Part shown: one piece after another, positions 55,701 through 63,706 of the stretch | How positions within the stretch are numbered: position 1 is the stretch's first letter | How the letters are laid out: the number at the start of each line of letters is the position of its first letter | Position numbers and translations under genes: made by a program | Notes under the pieces: generated by a model | The model's input: only the letters and a program-made list of their open reading frames with translations | Database searches by the model: none | Told to the model about the DNA's origin: nothing | Source: Bacteroidales bacterium | GTDB lineage: Bacteria > Bacteroidota > Bacteroidia > Bacteroidales > UBA932 | Direction of reading: 5' to 3' | NCBI GenBank assembly: GCA_017438975.1 | Contig: JAFRUH010000025.1 | Span: 62,001-126,000, forward strand | Length of the DNA stretch: 64,000 bases

Positions 55701-56405
55701 ATGGAAGAAAGGAAACAGTCTGTCCGGATCCAAACCTCCCTGTTCAACGCCGCCGAGAGAAAGCTTCTCATCCGGCTCGCCGAATGGATGCCGGAATGGG
55801 TGACGTCCGACATGCTGACTTTCGTAGGATTTGCGGGCGCAGTCATCATCGCGGCGGGTTATGCCCTCTCGACCATCAATCTCAACTGGATATGGTTCGC
55901 CTGTTTCGGCTTCCTGGTCAATTGGTTCGGGGACTCCCTCGACGGATCACTCGCACGTGTCAGGAAGGCGCAGCGTCCCGTCTACGGTTTCTTCCTTGAC
56001 CACAATGTCGATTGCATCAACGAGTCGATCATGTTCATCGGGGTTGGCCTGTCCCCCCTGATGAGTCTTTCATGCGCCCTTTTCGTCCTCACCGCGTATC
56101 TGCTGCTTTCCGTTTACGTCTACATCAACGCGCATCTCAAGAACGAGTTCAAACTGACCTACGGCGGCCTCGGGCCGACCGAATTGCGGATCATCGCCGT
56201 AATCATCAGCCTCGTCCTTCTCTATGTGAAACCCCTGCGCGAGTTCTCCTGCAGTTTCACCCTCATGGGCTATGAGGTGACGCTCATGACGCTCGACATT
56301 GTGGCTCTTGTCATCGCTGTCGTGATCCTGATCATGTACCTGACAAGCCTCGTGAAGGATGCCCGGGAGTTCTCGATCATCGATCCGCCTAAGAAAAAGG
56401 AGTAA
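55701..56405 (+). CDS. CDP-alcohol phosphatidyltransferase
   Basis: A 234-residue integral membrane enzyme. The catalytic motif is seen as DSLDGSLAR followed by GFFLDHNVD around residues 80-107, carrying the conserved aspartates that bind CDP-diacylglycerol and metal. About six hydrophobic segments follow. The alcohol acceptor (glycerol phosphate, inositol, serine or other) cannot be assigned. It heads a run of four lipid-related genes plus an outer-membrane barrel. Confidence 0.88.
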   Translation: MEERKQSVRIQTSLFNAAERKLLIRLAEWMPEWVTSDMLTFVGFAGAVIIAAGYALSTINLNWIWFACFGFLVNWFGDSLDGSLARVRKAQRPVYGFFLDHNVDCINESIMFIGVGLSPLMSLSCALFVLTAYLLLSVYVYINAHLKNEFKLTYGGLGPTELRIIAVIISLVLLYVKPLREFSCSFTLMGYEVTLMTLDIVALVIAVVILIMYLTSLVKDAREFSIIDPPKKKE

Positions 56406-56411
56406 TGCCGC

Positions 56412-57281
56412 ATGCCGATCGTAACCCTGCAGGATATGGAACGACTTTCCCCACTTTTCAAAGGAAAAGCGGGGAATGCTTTTGCTAAAACCATACTCCG
56501 GATCACGGGCGCGGCAAAGATCGTCGATCTGCACGAAAGGTGCTATACAGGCCAGAGCGGCCCCGAATTCGCCGATGCGATCCTGAAAGACGTCGGCGTC
56601 GACTATCTGGTCGGACACGCGGAAAGGCTCGCATCGATGGCCTCAGGCCCCTTCATCACCGTCAGCAACCACATCTACGGCCATATCGACGGCATCATGC
56701 TGGTCGACCTCATCGGACATATCCGCCCGGAGATGAAAGTCATGGTCAACAAGATCCTGATGTATATCAAGGGGCTTGTCCCCAACTTCATCCCAGTCGA
56801 CCCGACCGGCAACAGGAAATCGGCAGCAACGGCCGAGAGCATCAACGGGATCAAACTTTCCCTCTCCCAAATCCGGAGCGGGGAGCCTCTCAGCCTCTTC
56901 CCTTCCGGTGCCGTCTCCGACCTCAAGGTCCTGGAACGCTTTTCCATCCGGGACCGGGACTGGCAGGATTCCGTCATCAAACTGATCCGGAAAGCGGAGG
57001 TCCCCGTCATCCCGATCCGTTTCTTCGACCGGAATTCCGTTTTCTACTATGCCCTGGGGCTGATCGACTACCGGGTCCGGCTGTTCCGCCTCTGCCATGA
57101 AGTTTTCAACAAGGCGGGAAAGGTCGTCCGCCTGGCCATCGGGGACCCGATCTCCGTCGAAAAGCAGAAGCGTTATCGGGACGATCCTGCATCCTTCAAG
57201 GCTTTCCTCCGCTCCAGTGTCTACGGTATGGAACTGCCCTCTCCCGATGAATTCACGCCCCGTTCACAAATCGTTTTTTGA
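56412..57281 (+). CDS. Acyltransferase of the PlsC-like superfamily
   Basis: A 289-residue protein with VSNHIYGHIDG near residue 84, an acyltransferase NHxxxxD-like block, and a later LFPSGAVSDL block that corresponds to the conserved PEG motif. These support a glycerolipid acyltransferase. It follows the CDP-alcohol phosphatidyltransferase by six bases. The His-to-Asp spacing is longer than the standard HxxxxD, as in some Bacteroidota members. Confidence 0.78.
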   Translation: MPIVTLQDMERLSPLFKGKAGNAFAKTILRITGAAKIVDLHERCYTGQSGPEFADAILKDVGVDYLVGHAERLASMASGPFITVSNHIYGHIDGIMLVDLIGHIRPEMKVMVNKILMYIKGLVPNFIPVDPTGNRKSAATAESINGIKLSLSQIRSGEPLSLFPSGAVSDLKVLERFSIRDRDWQDSVIKLIRKAEVPVIPIRFFDRNSVFYYALGLIDYRVRLFRLCHEVFNKAGKVVRLAIGDPISVEKQKRYRDDPASFKAFLRSSVYGMELPSPDEFTPRSQIVF

Positions 57282-57291
57282 TCCATCGCTT

Positions 57292-58116
57292 ATGAAACCC
57301 CAATCCAAAGTCCAGGTCGTTCTCCTGACCGGCGGCAGCAGCGGCATCGGCGCCGCGACGGCCCGTCTTCTGGCCGAAAACGGTATGACCGTCTATTCCG
57401 GATCGCGCCGCGGAACCGCCGGCGAACCCACGGAAGGCATCATCCCGGTCCGTCTCGATGTCAACGATGAAGCCTCCTGCCGGGAGGCCGTCTCCAGGAT
57501 CGTCGAGGAGCAGGGACGGCTGGACGCCGTCATCTGCAACGCCGGAAACGGCATCTACGGGCCCATTGAGGGCACGACTGACGAAGAAACCCGTTATCAG
57601 TTCGAGACCTGCGTTTTCGGCAGCTTGAAAACGATCCAGGCCTGCCTCCCGCAGATGAGGAAGCAGGGCTTCGGACGGATCATCACCGTCACCTCGGTCA
57701 TGGGCATCCTCCAACTCCCCTACCAAGGACTATACTCCTCGGCCAAGGCCGCCTTGCTCTCCCTGTCGGAAAGCCTGTCCATGGAACTCAGGGGAACCGG
57801 AATCCAGTGCTGCAGCATTCTTCCCGGGGACGTCGCAACCGGTTTTACCGCCGCCCGCACTTTCACGGCCAGTTCGAAAGAGCCGGACTGCCCCTACCGG
57901 GAACAGATGGAAAAGAACCTTGCCCAGATCGAAAAAGACGAAACGACGGGCATGGCCCCCTCCGCCATCGGAAAGGCAATCCTCCGCCAGCTGCGCCGCC
58001 GGAAGATGAGCGTCCGGAAGATTCCCCGCATCGACTACAAACTGGTCGGATTCATCGTCAGGATCCTCCCGGAAGAATGGAAAATCCCTATTTTAGCCAA
58101 ATTATACCATGCGTAA
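57292..58116 (+). CDS. Short-chain dehydrogenase/reductase
   Basis: A 274-residue SDR. Residues 9-20 give the NAD(P) motif TGGSSGIGAAT, NAGNG is the structural motif, and the catalytic Ser-Tyr-Lys set is visible in TSVMG and YSSAK. The C terminus contains basic and hydrophobic stretches that could contact membrane. The start at 57292 follows the upstream stop by ten bases; the longer frame is antiphase to it. The lipid gene context suggests a lipid or fatty aldehyde/ketone substrate, by inference. Confidence 0.86.
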   Translation: MKPQSKVQVVLLTGGSSGIGAATARLLAENGMTVYSGSRRGTAGEPTEGIIPVRLDVNDEASCREAVSRIVEEQGRLDAVICNAGNGIYGPIEGTTDEETRYQFETCVFGSLKTIQACLPQMRKQGFGRIITVTSVMGILQLPYQGLYSSAKAALLSLSESLSMELRGTGIQCCSILPGDVATGFTAARTFTASSKEPDCPYREQMEKNLAQIEKDETTGMAPSAIGKAILRQLRRRKMSVRKIPRIDYKLVGFIVRILPEEWKIPILAKLYHA

Positions 58117-59350
58117 GATTCAAGACAACGACAGATTCTACAATTTCCTCGTCAGGTATCTGAACGTGACCTTTCCGATGTGCTACCGGAAGATCGAACG
58201 CAGGAATCTGGACGCTATCCCGAAGGACGGTGCGGTGATCTTCGCCCCGAACCATGCCAACACCCTGATGGACGCGTTCGCGGTCTTGATTACGGATGGA
58301 AAGCCGAAAGTATTCGTGGCACGGGCGGATATCTTCAAGAAAAAACCGATTTCGGACATCCTGCATTTCTTCAAGATGCTCCCGATCAACCGGATCCGAG
58401 ACGGCGTTGAGAATCTCGCCGCCAACGACGCGATCATGAAACAGTGCATCGACGTACTCTGCGACGGTGTCGCCTTCTGCATCCTGCCCGAGGGAAGGCA
58501 CCGCCCGATGCACAGCCTGCTGCCCCTCAAAAAGGGAATCGCACGGATCGCCTTCGGCGCATACGAACAGATCAAGGAGCGGATGCCCATCTATATCGTC
58601 CCCGTCGGCCTGGAATATGAGGATTACTTCGAATTCCGCTCCCGCCTGCTGATCACGATCGGAAGCCCTCTCCACCTGCAGCAGTTCGTAGAAGAGCACA
58701 AGGAGTTCAACGAACAGGAACTATACCGCCACCTCCTGCTGGACCTCGAGCAGAAGATGAAGGAAACGATCATCTATCTCCCGGACGACGAGCGGTATGA
58801 AGGGGTTTGGGAAGCCGCCAATGTCCTCTCGGGGCGTGAAACCGCCGAAAGCGACAACCTCCAGGAAAGGAAAAGAAGGATCCAGGCGATCGCCGAACGG
58901 CTGCTGAAACGGAATCCCAATGTCATCGAGAGGGAAAAACGCCGCGCCGAGCGGCGGAGAGCGCTTCGGATTCGTCTTCGGAGCCGGGTCGTCCGGAGGA
59001 AGGGCTGGGAACTCATCCTCAGGGGACTTGCCCTCGTCATCCTGTCCCCCGTCGCGCTGCTGGGCGCCCTCCTCATCCTGCCCGCCCTGATCTTGACCGC
59101 GGTTATCAAGAGGAAACTCAAGGACCAGACGTTCATCAACTCTATCCGGTATGTGGCCTGCTATGTAGTGAACCCGATCGTCATGCTGCTGATTTGCCTG
59201 GTTTGTCTCTTCTTCGCCCCCTGGTGGGCATGCCTCGGTGCGTACGTCCTGTCATTCATCGGCCAGATTGCGGTCTATGACTGGACTAACGCCGTCCATC
59301 ACCTGGTCTCCGACATCAAGTACCACCGGTACAGGAAATCGATTGAATGA
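58109..59350 (+). CDS. Membrane 1-acylglycerol-3-phosphate acyltransferase-like protein
   Basis: A 413-residue protein with an N-terminal acyltransferase domain (APNHANTLMDAF near residue 47, LPEGRHR near residue 128) and a C-terminal part with two or three long hydrophobic segments (residues 305-385). The arginine-rich stretch at 270-300 precedes them. Domain order matches the long glycerolipid acyltransferases common in Bacteroidota. It overlaps the SDR gene by eight bases and the next gene by four. Confidence 0.85.
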   Translation: MRKIQDNDRFYNFLVRYLNVTFPMCYRKIERRNLDAIPKDGAVIFAPNHANTLMDAFAVLITDGKPKVFVARADIFKKKPISDILHFFKMLPINRIRDGVENLAANDAIMKQCIDVLCDGVAFCILPEGRHRPMHSLLPLKKGIARIAFGAYEQIKERMPIYIVPVGLEYEDYFEFRSRLLITIGSPLHLQQFVEEHKEFNEQELYRHLLLDLEQKMKETIIYLPDDERYEGVWEAANVLSGRETAESDNLQERKRRIQAIAERLLKRNPNVIEREKRRAERRRALRIRLRSRVVRRKGWELILRGLALVILSPVALLGALLILPALILTAVIKRKLKDQTFINSIRYVACYVVNPIVMLLICLVCLFFAPWWACLGAYVLSFIGQIAVYDWTNAVHHLVSDIKYHRYRKSIE

Positions 59351-60555
59351 GACGGTTCCCGATCCTCATCCTGCTCCTTTTCGCCACAGTTCCGGTTTTC
59401 GCCCAGAAACTCGAGACCCTGGCGGCAACGGGGTATTATGAGACCGGGACCATGGACTTCGGTCCTTATTACCAGACCCTCGGGTACAATGAGATCGAGG
59501 GGCTGAGGCTCGGTCTCGGCCTGCGTACCGGCAAGCTGATCAGCCGCACGGTGCGCGTTTCCGGTTACGGAGCCTATGGATTTCGGGACCACCGGTGGAA
59601 GGGAGGGCTGACGACCGAATTCATGTTCGGGAATGATCCATGGAGAAAACTGACCCTCAGCGCCCGGCACGACCTCGCCCAGCTCGGAACGGCCGCCCAG
59701 CTCCGGGACAACGCCTTCTTCAATTCCCTCCTCGCCCGAAGCACGGGCCGGAGGCTGACCATGGTGGACGAATACAGGATATCCTACGACCACGAGATGG
59801 GTGAGGGCTTCTTCAATTCCCTCTCAGCCGAGCACTCCCGGATCTACGGGAATGCATACGTCCCGATGGTCCGTCCCGACGGGATTCCAATCGCCCGGAT
59901 CGACGTGGACCAGTTCCGTTACCAGGCCCGGCTTTCCTGGGAGGAAGCTGTTTCAAGGGGTGTGTTCGATCTTTATGTCTATCCGACCCGGTATCCCGTC
60001 CTGACGCTGGAAATGAATGCCGGAAGGTCCACGGGCAACCATTTTTTCTTCCGTCCGGAAGTCTCCGTCGACTGGCGGATCGCCGCCGGTGGCGCCGGAA
60101 CCGGTCGTCTCCATACCAACAGCGGATGGATCTCCGGAAAGGTTCCCTACCCTCTCCTGAAACTGCACGAGGCGAACAATACCTTCCTCTATGACCGGAA
60201 TTCCTTCGCCTGCATGGCATATTACGAGTTTGCGTCGGACTTCTGGACCGACATCTTCTATGAGCACGATTTCGGCGGGATTCTCTTCCGACACGTTCCG
60301 CTCTTCCGGAAATGCCGTGAGATGGTTGCCCTGAAAGGCGCCTGGGGAGGGATTTCAAGGAAAAACCGCGGAGAAGAGGCACTCCTCCTGCTACCTGAAG
60401 GAACTTCGCCTCTCGATAAGCCGTACCTGGAAGCAAGCGTCGGGATTGACGGGCTTCTCAGGATCATCCGAATCGATGTCAGCCGGAGACTGACCCTTTC
60501 GACCGGGACATCCCGGGACTGGGCCGTTACGGTCGGATTCCGATCTCTTTTCTAG
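59347..60555 (+). CDS. DUF5686-type outer-membrane beta-barrel, barrel part only
   Basis: A 402-residue protein with a signal peptide (ends near VFAQ). Its segments (GYGAYGFRDHRWKGGLT, RRLTMVDEYRISYDHEM) match the C-terminal barrel of DUF5686 proteins of Bacteroidota, which are normally over 800 residues with an N-terminal carboxypeptidase-regulatory-like domain. That N-terminal domain is absent here and the signal peptide leads directly into the barrel. It ends in an aromatic strand (VGFRSLF). It overlaps the acyltransferase gene by four bases, so co-translation is likely. Confidence 0.75.
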   Translation: MRRFPILILLLFATVPVFAQKLETLAATGYYETGTMDFGPYYQTLGYNEIEGLRLGLGLRTGKLISRTVRVSGYGAYGFRDHRWKGGLTTEFMFGNDPWRKLTLSARHDLAQLGTAAQLRDNAFFNSLLARSTGRRLTMVDEYRISYDHEMGEGFFNSLSAEHSRIYGNAYVPMVRPDGIPIARIDVDQFRYQARLSWEEAVSRGVFDLYVYPTRYPVLTLEMNAGRSTGNHFFFRPEVSVDWRIAAGGAGTGRLHTNSGWISGKVPYPLLKLHEANNTFLYDRNSFACMAYYEFASDFWTDIFYEHDFGGILFRHVPLFRKCREMVALKGAWGGISRKNRGEEALLLLPEGTSPLDKPYLEASVGIDGLLRIIRIDVSRRLTLSTGTSRDWAVTVGFRSLF

Positions 60556-60574
60556 TTTCCCGGCGCTTTACGGG

Positions 60575-61315
60575 CTACTGCTCATCGATTCCGCCGCCGG
60601 TCGAGGCATCGGAGGAATCGGCGATCAGGTGCTCTTTCATCCGGATGCGCGCCCATTGGATCATCTTGAAGCAGAAAAGGAGGATGGCCACGGTAATGCA
60701 GCCGCTGAGTTCCGGAGATACGGCGGACATCATCGCGATGGTATCATAAACTCCGTGACCGATGACCGGAAGAAGCCACATCAGGATACCCGCCATCGGG
60801 GCACGGTACCGGTCGAAATGATGGAGGGAATAATAGTATCCCATGATGACCGCGAAACCGAAATGACCGGGAATCGCGGTCAGGGAGCGTCCGATTCCAG
60901 TCGTGACCCATTCCGTTCCGGAGGCGAAGAGGTACTCGATATTCTCGAAAGCGGCAAAGCCCATGCCCACCGCGACCGCGTAGACGATCCCGTCCATGCG
61001 TTCATCGAAATGCCGGTTGTTTCTGAGGAACATCCAGAGGCAGAACAACTTGGCGGTTTCCTCCGGGATGGCGGCACCGAAGAAAGCGGTCGAGAGAGCC
61101 CCGCCGAAGGAATAGATCTCCGTCGGGAAGAAACCGAGGGCGCGGAGGGGCATGGAAATCATCAGGGAGCAGAAAACGGAAAGCCAACCGACGAAAAAGG
61201 CCTTGATGACCTGTCCGACGGGCTCCCGCTGGAAACGGTCTTGAAGATATGTGTAGAAAAGCAGGATGACGGCCGGAAGCACGGCCAGTCCGATTACGAG
61301 TCGGGTATCAGCCAT
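60575..61315 (-). CDS. PrsW family intramembrane metalloprotease
   Basis: A 246-residue membrane protein with seven or eight hydrophobic segments. The PrsW active-site motifs are seen: PEETAKL near residue 84, FAAFENIEYL near residue 120, PGHFGFAV near residue 150 and GHGVYD near residue 187. PrsW cleaves anti-sigma factors in Bacillus; many homologues have unknown substrates. The start overlaps the TrmO-like gene by eight bases. Confidence 0.9.
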   Translation of the reverse strand: MADTRLVIGLAVLPAVILLFYTYLQDRFQREPVGQVIKAFFVGWLSVFCSLMISMPLRALGFFPTEIYSFGGALSTAFFGAAIPEETAKLFCLWMFLRNNRHFDERMDGIVYAVAVGMGFAAFENIEYLFASGTEWVTTGIGRSLTAIPGHFGFAVIMGYYYSLHHFDRYRAPMAGILMWLLPVIGHGVYDTIAMMSAVSPELSGCITVAILLFCFKMIQWARIRMKEHLIADSSDASTGGGIDEQ

Positions 61316-61988
61316 AGGGTTCGATATCAGTTACGGTTAAAAGATGGTTCACAACTTTGAAGCGGATGTCATAGCCGCGGAATAGCAGGCCGTAGGTCTT
61401 GTCCGAATCGTCCCGGTAGGCAGGCCGGGGATCCAGTTCCAGGATTTCCCGGAGAGCCTCCCGGTCCCCCGGGGAAAAGGGCGTCTCAACGGCGAATAGC
61501 ACTTCCAATTCCGGCTCCGGTGCGCCCGGGACGAACCCCTTCGCAGCATCCGGGAAGGAGTCCGCGTAGACGATATAGGGTTTGATGTCATAGACCGGGG
61601 TCCCGTCCATAAGATCCGCCCCGGTGACATGGATGACAGGTCCGTCCGGAGATGAGAGATCGATCCCGACGACCCGCACGGCAGAAAGGCCGAGCGGATT
61701 GGGACGATAGGGCGACCGGGTCGCCCAGACCCCCAGGGAGGTATTTCCGCCCAGCCGCGGCGGACGGACGGTCGGCTGCCAATCCCCTTTCGCCGGCTTA
61801 TTGGCGGAAAAGCCCCAGACCAGCCAGATCCGGTCGAAACCCTCCAGGCCGCGGAGGGCGTTGGCGTCCCGGTAGGCCGGTTCGAAAACAATCCTGCCCT
61901 CCAGCGAATCCGCCAGACCGCTCTGGCGGGGCAGGCCGAACTTGGACCCGACCGGTCCCCTGTAATATGCCACGGGCTCGATGTTCAT
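61308..61988 (-). CDS. TrmO-like tRNA (adenine-N6)-methyltransferase
   Basis: A 226-residue protein of the TsaA/TrmO fold. TrmO methylates t6A37 in some tRNAs using S-adenosylmethionine. The signature RSPYRPNPLGLS is at 91-102, with the N-terminal SKFGLPRQSGL and the later DxKPYIVYADSF segment. The C-terminal extension matches the full-length E. coli-type protein. Start 61988 was chosen because a promoter lies just upstream; longer frame is implausible. Confidence 0.88.
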   Translation of the reverse strand: MNIEPVAYYRGPVGSKFGLPRQSGLADSLEGRIVFEPAYRDANALRGLEGFDRIWLVWGFSANKPAKGDWQPTVRPPRLGGNTSLGVWATRSPYRPNPLGLSAVRVVGIDLSSPDGPVIHVTGADLMDGTPVYDIKPYIVYADSFPDAAKGFVPGAPEPELEVLFAVETPFSPGDREALREILELDPRPAYRDDSDKTYGLLFRGYDIRFKVVNHLLTVTDIEPYG

Positions 61989-61992
61989 TATA

Positions 61993-62023
61993 CAAAGATA
62001 GGTTCTTTTCCCCGCAATCGCAA
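61993..62023 (-). promoter_or_regulatory. Promoter of the trmO-like/prsW pair, leaderless geometry
   Basis: On the minus strand TTG (62023-62021), 20-bp spacer and TATCTTTG (62000-61993). Four bases separate the -7 box from the ATG at 61988. The whole element sits in the 38-bp gap after the PAP2 gene. Confidence 0.7.
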
Positions 62024-62026
62024 CCG

Positions 62027-62770
62027 TCAGAAGACCCAGGAAAGGGCGAAACCATATTCCGGAGCGCCCAAACCGTTCCCGATCCTCGGGACTACGGTCA
62101 GGGAAGCCGGGATGCAAGGGAACAGCCTCCTCTCATACGGGAGCAACCAGTAGCCGATGTTCGCACAAAGGATTCCGACGGCGGCGCCTCCCAGCACGTC
62201 ATTGAACCAGTGCCGGTCGTGCACGATCCGGAGGAACCCGGTCCCCGCCGCAAGGATATAGGCGCCCGTTCCCCACCAGGGACCGAACTCCTTCCGGACC
62301 AGTTCCGCGCCCATGAACGCAGTGGCGGTATGGCCAGAGGGAAAAGAATTACGGGCGGAAAGATCCGGCCTCATGTCCCGCACGGTGTATTTGATGGTAT
62401 TGACCATAATTCCGAGAGAGAGCCAGGAGGTAGCCAGAATCAGGGTCCGTTCCCCGAAACCATGGTCCCGACGGCCTCCCGGAGCGAGGAGGAAAACAGC
62501 GTTGGAAACATACTGCAGACCGTCTTCCACGTCAAAATTCCAGCCCTGGTCGAACTCACGTCCCCAATCCCGGACCGGAGCGTTGATTTCCCGCACGATC
62601 CACGGGTTTCCGACGCCGACCGCTCCGGCCGTCATCAGGACGGCAGGTACCGCAAGCTGCGGCCACCGGAGCCGCTCGCCCTCCCGCACCATGAGAGAAT
62701 CCCTGTCCCTTGCCGGGAGGGGAAAAAAGGAAAAGGCGGTGAGCAAAAGCAGAAAGAGGGCCCTTCTCAT
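62027..62770 (-). CDS. PAP2 family membrane-associated phosphatase
   Basis: A 247-residue protein with a signal-like N terminus and the three PAP2 motifs: KYTVRDMRP, FPSGHTATAF and RIVHDRHWFNDVLGG, giving the catalytic His pair. Substrates of exported PAP2 enzymes include undecaprenyl pyrophosphate, phosphatidic acid and phosphatidylglycerol phosphate; no choice can be made. Its ATG overlaps the upstream lipoprotein stop by four bases. Confidence 0.9.
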   Translation of the reverse strand: MRRALFLLLLTAFSFFPLPARDRDSLMVREGERLRWPQLAVPAVLMTAGAVGVGNPWIVREINAPVRDWGREFDQGWNFDVEDGLQYVSNAVFLLAPGGRRDHGFGERTLILATSWLSLGIMVNTIKYTVRDMRPDLSARNSFPSGHTATAFMGAELVRKEFGPWWGTGAYILAAGTGFLRIVHDRHWFNDVLGGAAVGILCANIGYWLLPYERRLFPCIPASLTVVPRIGNGLGAPEYGFALSWVF

Positions 62771-63612
62771 TTGTAGCGCATTCTGTGGTGGTCCGCATAG
62801 GAGCAGAAAACGACGAAGAGATCATCGCCCGGCACGAGATCGAGCATGACCTTCGTTTTCTTTCTCCGGATCTTGTAGGTTACGTCCGAGATGGTTCCGG
62901 TATCCGGATTCCACACGGTCGGCCGACGGCCGGAGACCCGGAATTTCAGCTTGGCCCGGACCGGTTCCGCCCCGTCATAGCGGACATGGTAGATTTCCGC
63001 GTCGGGAAGATGGCGGTGGACATAACTGACTCCCTGGATCCTGGTTTTCATGTCCTGCAGTACGTCTGCGGCCTTGAGGATGGACCCCGGAGTCCGCCCG
63101 GACATGACGTTCCCGTTCATCCAGACCCGTTCAACGGTCCGGAAGAAGGAGACGGAATCGGACGGGTTCTCAACGGCGACTGGACGCTTTCCTCCGATAA
63201 AGGCGCCCTCGGAAGAGAGCACGGAAAGGCGCAGGAGTTCATCCATCGAGAGAGTGTCCTTTCCAAGGAGGAGGATCCGGTAGTTGGACCCCTCGTCGGT
63301 ATAGAGACGGTTGTGCCGGACATGCAGATGGTCCATGAAAACGGCCATGGAAAGGGTATCGGCTGCGTATCCGTCGGGAATCGCCTGGCAGGGATCTCCG
63401 TACAAGAGGATATCCGCGACGGGAATACCCTCTCCGAGAAGGAAAGACTTCCGGTCCTGCTTGCAGGAATCGGGAATCGAGAGGAAGCCCTCCGTCAGGC
63501 GCAAGAGGGTCTTTTCGGACGAGGCGATATCCACGAACGCATAACGGTTCCCGTGCTGGCAGCCGGCCAGCAGGAACAATGCGGCAAGAATCCCTGTCAA
63601 TTCCCGTTTCAT
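62767..63612 (-). CDS. Lipoprotein resembling the C-terminal region of large glycoside hydrolases (GH106-like)
   Basis: A 281-residue protein with a lipobox (LLAGC, Cys18). Its body resembles the C-terminal part of Bacteroidota GH106-type alpha-L-rhamnosidases: GEGIPVADILLYG, a NYRILLLGKDTLSMDELLRL segment, SYVHRHLPDAEIYHV, and a final WNPDTGTISDVTY region ending in FVVF. The catalytic barrel that normally precedes these is absent. It therefore looks like a reduced protein, kept in frame and expressed as a lipoprotein. The start is set by the signal; upstream in-frame sequence includes the promoter. Confidence 0.6.
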   Translation of the reverse strand: MKRELTGILAALFLLAGCQHGNRYAFVDIASSEKTLLRLTEGFLSIPDSCKQDRKSFLLGEGIPVADILLYGDPCQAIPDGYAADTLSMAVFMDHLHVRHNRLYTDEGSNYRILLLGKDTLSMDELLRLSVLSSEGAFIGGKRPVAVENPSDSVSFFRTVERVWMNGNVMSGRTPGSILKAADVLQDMKTRIQGVSYVHRHLPDAEIYHVRYDGAEPVRAKLKFRVSGRRPTVWNPDTGTISDVTYKIRRKKTKVMLDLVPGDDLFVVFCSYADHHRMRYK

Positions 63613-63629
63613 GGCTCGATAATTGAATT

Positions 63630-63637
63630 CAAATGTA
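63630..63637 (-). promoter_or_regulatory. -7 box TACATTTG for the GH106-like lipoprotein
   Basis: Exact TAnnTTTG match on the minus strand, 17 bases before the ATG at 63612. Confidence 0.55.
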
Positions 63638-63660
63638 GCAATAAATTGTTGAAATTTGCG

Positions 63661-63668
63661 TATTTTTG
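63661..63668 (+). promoter_or_regulatory. -7 box TATTTTTG for gpmA
   Basis: TAnnTTTG match 38 bases before the gpmA ATG; the intervening leader is A-rich with no obvious structure. Confidence 0.5.
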
Positions 63669-63706
63669 CATCACAAAAAGCCAAAACAGCATAAACCATA
63701 TCAAAA

